A stretch of 64,000 nt of DNA. Origin: Saprospiraceae bacterium (lineage in GTDB: Bacteria > Bacteroidota > Bacteroidia > Chitinophagales > Saprospiraceae). The position numbers were made by a program, and so were the translations under genes. Where the stretch lies: contig JADJGA010000012.1 in the NCBI GenBank assembly GCA_016708265.1, positions 841,001 to 905,000 on the forward strand, given 5' to 3'. Below the pieces are notes generated by a model, which saw only the letters and a list, made by a program, of their open reading frames with translations, was not told the origin of the DNA and ran no database searches. Below are positions 55,404 through 64,000 of the stretch, piece after piece (positions within the stretch are counted from its first letter, which is position 1; each line of letters opens with the position of its first letter).

Positions 55404-58400
55404 ATGAAAACATCAATGTTCATTTTCGTAATTGTGACAGTGACATACTTCACTTTTTTTGCCTCATCACAGGGCAATGTAGGTATAAACAACGACAATT
55501 CAGCTCCTGATGCCAGCGCGATGCTGGATGTAAAGAGTACTACCAAAGGTATTCTCATACCGAGGATGACAACTACTGAGAGGATTGCAGTTGTATCACC
55601 TGCTACAGGTTTGCTTGTATATGATGTGACTACCGGCAGTTTCTGGTATTATACCAGTTCTGCATGGATCAATTTGTCGAAACCGCCAATTATGCTTGCT
55701 GATGCTGACAACGATACCAAAATCCAGGTAGAAAAGGTCACAGATGAGGACATCATCCGGTTTGATCTGGCAGGAAGTGAAAGGATGACACTCATCCAAA
55801 ACGCTACCGGTCAGCCCAGACTGGAAATAGGCACAGGTACCAATCTTGCTGTAGGAAGTAATGCTTTGTTAGTAACTGATCCTACTTTAACAATAGGAAA
55901 TACAGCTATCGGCAATATGGCACTGTCTGCGAATACTGCCGGAAATTATAACACTGGTATAGGTTATCAATCCCTCTCTTCCAATACCACGGGGGGTTCC
56001 AACACTGCCATGGGCTATGGTGCGCTTACACACAACAACGCAGGAAATCACAACACGGCAAATGGACAGTATGCCCTTTTTTCCAACACCACAGGATATT
56101 CCAACACTGCCAATGGAATGAATTCTCTTTATTCCAACACCACAGGAAATGACAACACGGCTAATGGCTTACAGTCCCTTTATTCCAACACAGCAGGAGT
56201 GAGAAACACTGCCAATGGAGTTAATGCTCTTTATTCCAACACCACAGGAGATTACAACACTGCCAATGGATCTTATGTCCTTTTTCCAACACCACGGGAT
56301 ATTCCAACACTGCCAATGGCAATCAAGCCCTTTATTCCAACACCACAGGATCTGACAATACTGCCAATGGAATGAATTCTCTTTATTCCAACACCACAGG
56401 AAATATCAACACTGCCAATGGATCTTATGCCCTTTATTCCAACACCACAGGATCTTACAATACTGCCAATGGATTTCAGGCCCTTTTTTACAACACCTTT
56501 GGGGGTTCCAACACAGCTACTGGCTTAAATTCCCTTTATTTCAACACCACGGGAAGTCAAAACACTGCCAATGGAGAGCGTGCCCTTTATTCCAACACCA
56601 CGGGAAATTATAACACTGCGAATGGAGATCGTGCCCTTTATTCAAACACCACGGGAAATAACAACACTGCCAATGGATTTCGTGCCCTTAATTCCAACAC
56701 CTCGGGAATTGAAAACACGGTCAATGGATATGTGTCCCTTTATTCCAACACCACGGGAAGTAGTAACACTGCTAATGGATCTTATGCCCTTTATTCCAAC
56801 AAAGCAAACTCGCGTAGTACAGCTATAGGTTATAATTCCATGTACTATGCTGATGATCGCACTACAGGACACGAAACATTTAACACATCGGTTGGTTATG
56901 AAGCACTCAGAGGTAGTACCACAGCTTCAAACAATACCGGACAATACAATACCGCGATTGGTGATCAGGCCCTTTATTCCAACACAGCAGGAGTGAGAAA
57001 CACTGCCAATGGAGTGAGTGCCCTTTATTCCAACACCACAGGAAATGACAACACGGCTAATGGCTTACAGTCCCTTTATTCCAACACCACGGGATATAAC
57101 AACATTGCCAATGGATCTTATGTCCTTTTTTCCAACACCACGGGATATTCCAACACTGCCAATGGCAATCAAGCCCTTTATTCCAACACCACAGGATCTG
57201 ACAATACTGCCAATGGAATGAATTCTCTTTTTTCCAACACCACGGGATATTCCAACACTGCCAATGGCAATCAAGCCCTTTATTCCAACACCACAGGATC
57301 TTCCAATACTGCCAATGGAATGAATTCTCTTTATTCCAACACCACAGGATCTGACAATACTGCCAATGGAGAGCGTGCCCTTTATTCAAACACCACGGGA
57401 ATTGAAAACACTGCCAATGGATTTCAGTCCCTTTATTCCAACACCACGGGAAATTCCAACACTGCCAATGGATCTTATGCCCTTTATTCCAACACCACAG
57501 GATCTTACAATACTGCCAATGGATTTCAGTCCCTTTTTTACAACACCTCGGGAAATAGCAACACTGCCAATGGATTTCAAGCCCTTTTTTCCAACACCAC
57601 GGGATATAACAACATTGCCAATGGATTTCAGTCCCTTTATTCAAACACATGGGGAGTGCGAAACACTGCCAATGGATTTCATTCCCTTTTTACAAACACC
57701 TCGGGAAACAACAACACTGCCAATGGCAATCAAGCCCTTTATTCCAACACCACAGGATCTTCCAACACTGCCAATGGAGTGAGTGCCCTTTCTTCCAACA
57801 CCACGGGATATTTAAACACTGCCAATGGATCTAATGCCCTTTCTTCCAACACAGAGGGATTCCATAACACTGCCAATGGCAATCAAGCCCTTTATTCCAA
57901 CACCACAGGAAGTGGCAACACTGCCAATGGATTTCATTCCCTTTATTCCAACACCACGGGAGTCTATAATACTGGGATAGGATTAGTTGCATATCCTGAC
58001 AATGGTACACTGACCAATTATACATGCATTGGATACTATTCAGGAGGAGCTTCAAGTACCAGCAATATGGTAGAAATAGGAAACACCAGTGTAGGATGGA
58101 TTGGAGGCCAGGTTGAATGGAGTACATATAGTGACAGCAGGATCAAGGAAAATGTGTCAGAAAACATTCCCGGGCTTGCATTCATAAATAAACTAAGACC
58201 AGTCAGCTACAATCTGAATATCCACAAACAAAATCAAATGATGTATGCTGGTAAAGACCAACAGGAAGAGTGGGATTCCAAATATGATTTAGAAGAAGTC
58301 CGTATGACCGGATTCATAGCCCAGGAAGTAGAGCAGGCAGCTCAGGAAGTAAACTATGACTTCAGCGGGGTTGAAAAACCAGAAGAAGGCAACTGCTTGT

Positions 58401-58549
58401 ACAGCCTACGGTACTCTGAGTTCGTAGTGCCATTGGTCAAGGCTGTGCAGGAGCAGCAGATAATTATTGAAAACCAAAAGGGTGAAATAAACCAATTGAA
58501 ATCAGAATTACAGGAGATAAGATCATATTTGGGACTACAAAACAAATAA
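55404..58549 (+). CDS. Repeat fibre/adhesin 2 with S74 chaperone domain (T-tract frameshift)
   Basis: It has the same layout as adhesin 1: signal peptide (ending FASSQ), GNVGINNDNSAPDASAMLDV domain, about 40 repeats of 17 residues, one long module (NSRSTAIGYNSMYYADD...), S74 domain (SDSRIKENV) and coiled coil. Repeat DNA is nearly identical between units (51 bp, TTCCAACACCACAGGA). The frame breaks at T5 (56281-56285), where the equivalent place at 57126-57131 has T6. The first part then stops at TGA 56373 and the second is open from ATG 56372. Adding one T gives 1048 residues. C-rich codons set it apart from adhesins 1 and 3. Confidence 0.8.
55911..57975 (+). repeat. Tandem 51-bp coding repeats in adhesin 2
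   Basis: About 40 in-frame copies of a 51-bp unit encoding N-T-T-G-x-x-N-T-A-N-G-x-x-A/S-L-Y/F-S. Segments of several units recur almost unchanged (56272-56385 against 57117-57232). Several CCCTTTTTTCCAAC stretches carry T6 tracts. Confidence 0.9.
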
Positions 58550-58610
58550 TTTAATGTTATCTGATACTCAAAGACAATTTTTTGAATTGATATTTTAACA
58601 ATAAAAAATT

Positions 58611-59222
58611 ATGAATCATCATTTAAATACACTTGTTCTAACACTCTTCCTCGGATTTGTACCTCAAATAGTTTTTTCGCAGGTAAATACAAGGTTTGAT
58701 ACCAGTAATTATGAAACTAAAAAAAATGAGAATAGTTTTATTACCAGTATTCACAGACAAGCAGAACCACCAACTCTAAGTGAAGTAGATAAATACCCTG
58801 ATTTTAAGATCGCTAAAACATTAGATTCCGGACAGAAAAATAACTCAAATGCTAGTAAGATATTTCGGTTCAAAAAAAGTGATTTTGTTGAATACTACAA
58901 TAGCAAAATACGTTTTCAACATGGTGGAATAGACAGATTTAAAGATGGTAATTTTTATTTTTTGAAACTAAAAACTCCTCAAAAAATCAATATTGATTAT
59001 GCTTTCAGGGATTTTCATAATATATATTTTTCCGGAACAGAAAAAAACGATATTGATTATGCAACCGGTAAAGATATGTATTATTCAAGGAGAGGTTATT
59101 TTTTGTCAGCAAATGATAACAATCCACGCTATATGTATACTCAGGGAGAGTATAATAATACTGATGATATCTTTATTTTGTTATGGCTGTTTGATATTTT
59201 TTCAGAAATAGGCAGAAAATAA
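58611..59222 (+). CDS. Hypothetical secreted protein between adhesins 2 and 3
   Basis: A 203-residue protein with a signal peptide ending IVFSQ. The mature part has a disordered-looking N-terminal stretch and a compact, aromatic-rich C-terminal half (FYFLKLKTPQKINIDYAFRD ... YMYTQGEYNNTDDIFILLWL). No family is recognised. It lies 61 nt after adhesin 2 and 29 nt before adhesin 3 on the same strand, with no terminator seen. It may be co-expressed and might help secretion or anchoring of the fibres; this is inference from position. Confidence 0.65.
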   Translation: MNHHLNTLVLTLFLGFVPQIVFSQVNTRFDTSNYETKKNENSFITSIHRQAEPPTLSEVDKYPDFKIAKTLDSGQKNNSNASKIFRFKKSDFVEYYNSKIRFQHGGIDRFKDGNFYFLKLKTPQKINIDYAFRDFHNIYFSGTEKNDIDYATGKDMYYSRRGYFLSANDNNPRYMYTQGEYNNTDDIFILLWLFDIFSEIGRK

Positions 59223-59251
59223 AAATTCAAATTATTATCTATTTTAAAAAT

Positions 59252-62200
59252 ATGAAGATGAAAAATTGTTCCTGTTTTATTTTTTACATTATTTTTTTAA
59301 TTAATTTACCATATCTTGCCTCATCACAGGGCAATGTAGGTATAAACAACGACAATTCAGCTCCTGATGCCAGCGCCATGCTGGATGTAAAGAGTACCAC
59401 AAGAGGAATTTTGATTCCGAGGATGACATCGGCAGAAAGAGTCTCAATCAGCACTCCGGCATCAGGTTTGCTCGTATACGATGTTTCAACTGCAAGTTTC
59501 TGGTATTATACGGGTTCTTCCTGGATTAATTTATCCTTGCCTCCTGTTGTGCTATCAGATACGGATAATGACACAAAAGTACAGGTTGAAAAAAGTCCCG
59601 ATGAAGATGTAATCAGGTTTGATATTGGAGGAACGGAGAAAATGGTTCTTACAAAAAATATCAATGGAGAATCACGGCTTGAACTAATAAATGAAAGTCA
59701 TAGCATTGGTTTAGGATTAAAATCCCTGGAAAACAACGAAGTTGAAGGAATTTTGAATACTGCGTTGGGAGACAGTACGTTACAATTTAATTCAACAGGT
59801 TCATTCAACACAGCAATAGGTAACAATGCGCTGAAAAAAAACACTTCAGGGTTCATGAATACCAGTGTTGGAGGTACTTCTTTATATAGCAATACGACAG
59901 GATTCTCAAATACAGCAGTTGGGAATGTTGCTCTTAATATGAATACATCAGGCAATTTCAATGTTGCCACAGGACAAGGTTCACTTAGGTCTAATACAAC
60001 AGGAAACTGGAATACTGGTATTGGCAGACAGGCATTGTTTAATAACATAACCGGGACCCATAATACTGCAATCGGAGGTGCAGCAATGTTTTGGAGCAAA
60101 TCCAATAATAGCAATACAGCAGTTGGATTTAACTCAATGTTTTATGCTGACAGTACAATAATTGGATTATTTAGATATAATACAGCGGTTGGGGCAATGG
60201 CTCTTAGAGGTAGCACAAATCCTGCGAATAATATTGGTATCTACAATACTGCTATTGGAGAATCTTCATTGTTAAAGAACTCATCAGGCAGTTATAATAC
60301 ATCAATAGGATCAGCATCTATGGGAAATAATTCAAGTGGTGATAACAATACGGCCTCCGGATATTATGCTTTATTTTCCAATCTTGAAGGCAGCTCAAAT
60401 TGTGCTTACGGAAGCAATTCTCTATATTCAAACTTAAGTGGCATTAACAATACTGCCTTGGGAGCGAATTCCATGTTTTCAAATACAGAAGGAAATTTAA
60501 ATACTGCCATCGGGTTTGAAGCTTTGAATTTAAATTCAAATGGATTCAATAACACTTCGATTGGAGCTGGTTCACTATACTACAATACTTCTGGTCATGA
60601 AAATTCAATTGTCGGAAATGAAGCAGCAAAAAATAATAGAACTGGGTCTTTTATAACAGCAATTGGCTTTCAGTCATTATACTCCAATAAAGCAAAACTC
60701 TTTAACATTGCAATTGGTTATCAGGCGATGTATAATGCAGACAGTTCTTCAGTTCAGTCAACTGCATATAATGTTGCTATTGGCTCTGAAGCACTCAAAG
60801 GGAGTGATAATCCCGCAGATAATACCGGCACAAGAAACATCGCAATTGGTGATAGGACATTACGTCTAAATTCTTCAGGGTTTTCGAATGTTGCAGTTGG
60901 ATCTGAATCTATGTACAAAAATACTACCGGCAATAGCAATTCAGCATATGGAAGGGGATCATTACGGAATAATAAAACTGGTAGCTTTAATACTGCTATC
61001 GGATATACGGCGCTATTATTCAATAATTCAAAACAAAGAAATACTGCGGTAGGATACAGAGCAATGTATTATGCTGACAGCACAATGACTGAAGGAGTCG
61101 GAAGCAATACAGCTATTGGAACTGAAGCATTAAGAGGCTCTGAAAACCCATCCATCAATACTGGTGGTTGGAATACTGCGATTGGAGACAAAGCTATGTT
61201 TAATAATGAAAACGGTAATTTCAATATAGCCAATGGAGTTGAATCTTTATTCTCTAATACCAGTGGAAATTCAAATACAGCAAACGGATACCAGACATTG
61301 TATTCTAATACAACAGGTTATGGAAATACATCAATCGGAACTAAATCATTATACTCAAATACTACCGCATACGGGAATACTGCAGTTGGAGTCAATGCTT
61401 TGTATTCAAATACTACAGGTCTGTCAAATGAAGCATTAGGCTATGATGCGCTGTTTTCAAATACTACAGGCGATAACAATATTGCTATCGGAACAGGTGC
61501 TTTGTATTTTAGTACAACCGGCAATTATAATACAGTCACCGGATTTCATGCCGCAACTGACAATACAACAGGTACTTCCAATACTGTTTATGGGTATCAG
61601 GCATATCAAACAAATAAAGCAGGTAACCGAAGCACAGCTATAGGCTTTAATGCAATGAACTTTGCCAATAATACCGAAACATCTACAGAAACTTATAATA
61701 CTGCAGTAGGTGCTGAAGCACTAAAAGGCAGTTCATCATCCGGTAACAATACTGGTATGTGGAATACTGCATTGGGAGATAAAGCATTATTTTCCAATGA
61801 AAATGGAAACTTTAATTCTGCCACCGGTGTAGATGCCTTGTATTCAAACACTTCAGCAGCTTTTAACACCGCTAACGGTTATCAATCCCTGTACTCTAAT
61901 ACAGAAGGTGGTAATAATACTGCAATTGGGACATTTGCGCAATATTCAAACATTACCGGTTTTTATAATACAGCATTAGGAGCAAATTCTTTATATACAA
62001 ACATTTCAGGACATTCAAATACTGCACTAGGATATGATGCATTGAACTTGAATACAGGAAACTATAACACTGCATCCGGAAACGCTTCTTTATACTCTAA
62101 TTCAACCGGTTGGTCAAATACAGCCAACGGATATCAATCACTGAATGATAATACTATTGGAAATAACAACACGGCGATTGGAGCTGGTTCTTTATATAGC

Positions 62201-63256
62201 AATAAAGGAAACAGCAATAGTACTGCTATTGGATATAATTCCATGTATTATGGAAGTAATCTTGATTCAGGTCTTGAAACCAATAATACTGCATTGGGAG
62301 CTGAAGCATTGAAAGGAAGTACAATTCCAGTTAATAATTCAGGTACAAACAATACTGCAACTGGAGCAAAGGCATTGTTTGGAAATTCGTATGGAGAAAA
62401 TAATTCTGCAAATGGATATATGGCTCTTTACACTAATACAGGAGGTTATCAGAATACAGCAAACGGAACTTATGCATTATGGTCAAATACTATTGGAAGT
62501 AATAATACTGCAATTGGTTACCAGGCTCTTTTCAGTAATACTACAGGTAGTCTAAATACAACGATTGGCAGTAATTCGGCAATAAACGGTAATCATTATA
62601 ACAGCACTTTTATTGGTTCCTCTATAAATATAGGCACTGATCGTACTAATGTTACAGTTTTGGGTTATAATGTTCAGGATGGTCAATGTACTGACGATAA
62701 CCAGGTATTGCTAGGAAATACCTCAGTAGGGGAGATCAGAGCTCAGGTTACTGGAATTACGGCATATTCAGACAGCCGGATGAAAACAAATGTTGAAGAA
62801 AATGTCCATGGCTTAAATTTCATAAGCAGGTTAAAACCAGTAACTTATAATGAAGATCCAGAAATGCTTCACCGGATTTGGGGAACACCTGATTCTGTGT
62901 TATCACAAATAGATCATTCAGGAATTAAATCGAAAAGATTTATTGGATTTTTAGCTCAGGATGTAGAAACCGCAGCTCAGCAAAGTGGTTTTGATTTTCC
63001 GGGTATTGATGTGCCACGAAATTCAAATCAAGTTTACTCATTGCGATATACTGATTTCATTATGCCAATGGTAAAAGCAATACAGGAACAGCAGACTATG
63101 ATAGATAAGTTAACGGAGCAATATAAAAAGCTGGCAAATCTGGAAAATAAGCTGAATGAACAGCAGGTAATGATAAATAGACAATCTGAAATGATCAAGG
63201 AAATTCAGGAAGCAATGATTGTGAAAAAAATTCCAATTGAAGAAAAATTAAGATAA
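59252..63256 (+). CDS. Repeat fibre/adhesin 3 with S74 chaperone domain (intact)
   Basis: An uninterrupted 1334-residue ORF. The signal sequence (ends YLASSQ) and the shared GNVGINNDNSAPDASAMLDV domain are followed by ~900 residues of 17-residue NTAxGxxAL repeats with five long modules (for example NRSTAIGFNAMNFANN...NTALGDKAL). The S74 chaperone domain has SDSRMKTNV (Ser/Lys dyad kept), and a C-terminal coiled coil with ENKLNEQQVMINRQ ends the protein. Repeat DNA is diverged between units, unlike adhesin 2. It lacks the long promoter-leader of the other two and follows the 203-residue gene closely. Confidence 0.88.
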   Translation: MKMKNCSCFIFYIIFLINLPYLASSQGNVGINNDNSAPDASAMLDVKSTTRGILIPRMTSAERVSISTPASGLLVYDVSTASFWYYTGSSWINLSLPPVVLSDTDNDTKVQVEKSPDEDVIRFDIGGTEKMVLTKNINGESRLELINESHSIGLGLKSLENNEVEGILNTALGDSTLQFNSTGSFNTAIGNNALKKNTSGFMNTSVGGTSLYSNTTGFSNTAVGNVALNMNTSGNFNVATGQGSLRSNTTGNWNTGIGRQALFNNITGTHNTAIGGAAMFWSKSNNSNTAVGFNSMFYADSTIIGLFRYNTAVGAMALRGSTNPANNIGIYNTAIGESSLLKNSSGSYNTSIGSASMGNNSSGDNNTASGYYALFSNLEGSSNCAYGSNSLYSNLSGINNTALGANSMFSNTEGNLNTAIGFEALNLNSNGFNNTSIGAGSLYYNTSGHENSIVGNEAAKNNRTGSFITAIGFQSLYSNKAKLFNIAIGYQAMYNADSSSVQSTAYNVAIGSEALKGSDNPADNTGTRNIAIGDRTLRLNSSGFSNVAVGSESMYKNTTGNSNSAYGRGSLRNNKTGSFNTAIGYTALLFNNSKQRNTAVGYRAMYYADSTMTEGVGSNTAIGTEALRGSENPSINTGGWNTAIGDKAMFNNENGNFNIANGVESLFSNTSGNSNTANGYQTLYSNTTGYGNTSIGTKSLYSNTTAYGNTAVGVNALYSNTTGLSNEALGYDALFSNTTGDNNIAIGTGALYFSTTGNYNTVTGFHAATDNTTGTSNTVYGYQAYQTNKAGNRSTAIGFNAMNFANNTETSTETYNTAVGAEALKGSSSSGNNTGMWNTALGDKALFSNENGNFNSATGVDALYSNTSAAFNTANGYQSLYSNTEGGNNTAIGTFAQYSNITGFYNTALGANSLYTNISGHSNTALGYDALNLNTGNYNTASGNASLYSNSTGWSNTANGYQSLNDNTIGNNNTAIGAGSLYSNKGNSNSTAIGYNSMYYGSNLDSGLETNNTALGAEALKGSTIPVNNSGTNNTATGAKALFGNSYGENNSANGYMALYTNTGGYQNTANGTYALWSNTIGSNNTAIGYQALFSNTTGSLNTTIGSNSAINGNHYNSTFIGSSINIGTDRTNVTVLGYNVQDGQCTDDNQVLLGNTSVGEIRAQVTGITAYSDSRMKTNVEENVHGLNFISRLKPVTYNEDPEMLHRIWGTPDSVLSQIDHSGIKSKRFIGFLAQDVETAAQQSGFDFPGIDVPRNSNQVYSLRYTDFIMPMVKAIQEQQTMIDKLTEQYKKLANLENKLNEQQVMINRQSEMIKEIQEAMIVKKIPIEEKLR

Positions 63257-63514
63257 TATATTTGCAACTGGCAAATCTGAAATAAAATTAATTACCAGTA
63301 TAATACTACTGAAAAACTGTGTCTAATACAGATGCGATAATAAATTGTTGCAATTATTTATTTTATTCAGCCATGATGATGCAATCATGGTGTGACCAAG
63401 GCGTCATCACATTATACTATTTTTGTATGCAATATTATGTAAGGAAAATTGTACAAATCATTTGATTCAGTGCAGCATGCTTTTTAAGACAATTAATCAT
63501 AAGTATGTATATTT
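63257..63514. other. Convergent gene-free region
   Basis: An AT-rich spacer between adhesin 3 and the minus-strand barrel gene. A short hairpin CCATGAT / ATCATGG lies at ~63371-63390. No gene is seen. Confidence 0.5.
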
Positions 63515-64000
63515 TTAAAAACAATAAGAAACACCGGCATCAAAACTCAGATATTTTTCGTGCATTTCTGAAAGTGAGAGTTCATACTGTACTTCACCTG
63601 AAATGCGGAAACTTTCAAAAATTTGATATTCCAGACCTAAATATGGGCTCATGAAAAAACGTGGTTTCTTTATGATTTCATGTTGCTGATCCTGAAAATA
63701 GTGTTTACCGAACCTGTCACGTACATTTAACTTAAAATCAAAATTTACAGAGACTTCTCCCTGAAAACCAGTGCCAATAGTAGTAATAAATCTGTTGAAT
63801 CTTAAAATATCAAAACTTGCATCAATTCCAATTCTTTTCATTGATGCCTGCAGTTTGATGTCTTCAAGGAATTAATCAGGGTGATGCGGTTTTACCTCAT
63901 CAAGGTATGGGTATTTTTCCTTTTTATTTATAGTGGTGCGATATGAAGAAAATGAATAGTTAGCACCAATCCTAAATCTTTTACTTAAGTAATATGCTCC
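63515..64000 (-). pseudogene. Outer-membrane beta-barrel gene, partial, with in-frame stop
   Basis: The minus-strand frame runs from the window edge (64000, codon GGA) through GAYYLSKRFRIGANYSFSSY to TAA at 63874-63872. It then continues in the same frame as FLEDIKLQASMKRIGIDASF to the end YLSFDAGVSYCF at 63515. Amphipathic strands and a C-terminal phenylalanine indicate an outer-membrane barrel. The stop falls between barrel strands, so either the gene is a pseudogene or one base is wrong. An ATG at 63841 could only make a 108-residue fragment without a signal peptide. Confidence 0.65.

Noticed and set aside
55404..56375. Adhesin 2 as two separate genes coupled by ATGA
   Set aside because: The signal peptide and repeats are in the first part and the S74 domain in the second; the T5/T6 comparison shows one gene with a frameshift. 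The ATGA is coincidental because ATGAAT is a normal repeat codon pair.
57057..57650. Antisense ORF rich in Trp and Cys (HWQCC repeats)
   Set aside because: It is the reverse-strand reading of the adhesin 2 repeats; periodic DNA without stops gives it for free.
55911..57975. CRISPR-like regular repeats
   Set aside because: The 51-bp units are contiguous and in frame, encode a periodic protein motif, and have no unique spacers or cas genes nearby.
50332..63256. Prophage tail region
   Set aside because: S74 domains also occur in phage spikes, but no other phage genes are present and each protein starts with a signal peptide typical of bacterial secreted proteins.
1..64000. tRNA or rRNA genes
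   Set aside because: No cloverleaf-like or rRNA-like segment was recognised by eye in the gaps; a tRNAscan/Infernal run would be needed to exclude them fully.

Overview
This window is a chromosomal piece of a low-GC, probably uncultured member of the Bacteroidota. The evidence is a PorX-type response regulator (42980-44536), a secreted protein with a type IX secretion (T9SS) C-terminal sorting domain (31678-34461), TAnnTTTG promoter boxes, no obvious Shine-Dalgarno sequences before genes, the HU / tiny mS38-like basic protein / RNase G cluster, and three surface-fibre genes ending in peptidase S74 chaperone domains. No rRNA, tRNA, CRISPR array or transposase was seen.

Layout. 0-21.4 kb is mostly housekeeping: valS; a GT28-like glycosyltransferase, rng, a 29-residue ribosomal-type protein and HU on the minus strand; a large peptidase MA / TolB propeller / beta-barrel protein; metG, trxA, a DUF58 protein, a PPK2 kinase, an S4-domain protein, a DHH phosphoesterase, three tandem FKBP-type prolyl isomerases, prfB with its programmed frameshift, mgsA and tpx. 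21.5-27.7 kb is an AT-rich accessory island of lipoproteins and small orphan genes. It looks like stored polymorphic-toxin tips with their immunity genes (AHH-like tip plus imm11-like gene; DUF3289-like tip plus membrane-anchored partner). Each tip follows a copy of a ~130-bp hairpin-bounded direct repeat. Two genes here carry suspicious homopolymer tracts. 28-49.7 kb returns to core genes (a Cys/Met PLP enzyme, a YyaL-type protein, a T9SS cargo protein, pheT, purL, glyA, porX, the primary sigma factor, an rluD-family gene and two envelope proteins). They are separated by low-complexity interspersed repeats.

50-63.3 kb is the most unusual part: three paralogous fibre or adhesin genes of roughly 1050-1560 codons. 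Each has a signal peptide, a shared N-terminal anchor domain, tens of 17-residue repeats of the type NTAxGxxALYSNTTGxx, and a C-terminal S74 self-cleaving chaperone with a coiled coil. The first two share a duplicated promoter and a ~190-nt leader with a hairpin that shows compensatory changes and a short upstream ORF. Both are broken by a single small frameshift, while the third is intact. The second gene's repeats are nearly identical at DNA level and full of T6 tracts, and its frameshift is exactly T6 to T5.

The large housekeeping ORFs are uninterrupted, whereas frame breaks cluster in surface and toxin-related genes (polyC tract at 21831, T5 at 27475, net -1 near 50973, T5 at 56281, in-frame stop at 63872). 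This suggests phase variation, decay, or localised assembly error in repeats. Reads across these sites would decide.
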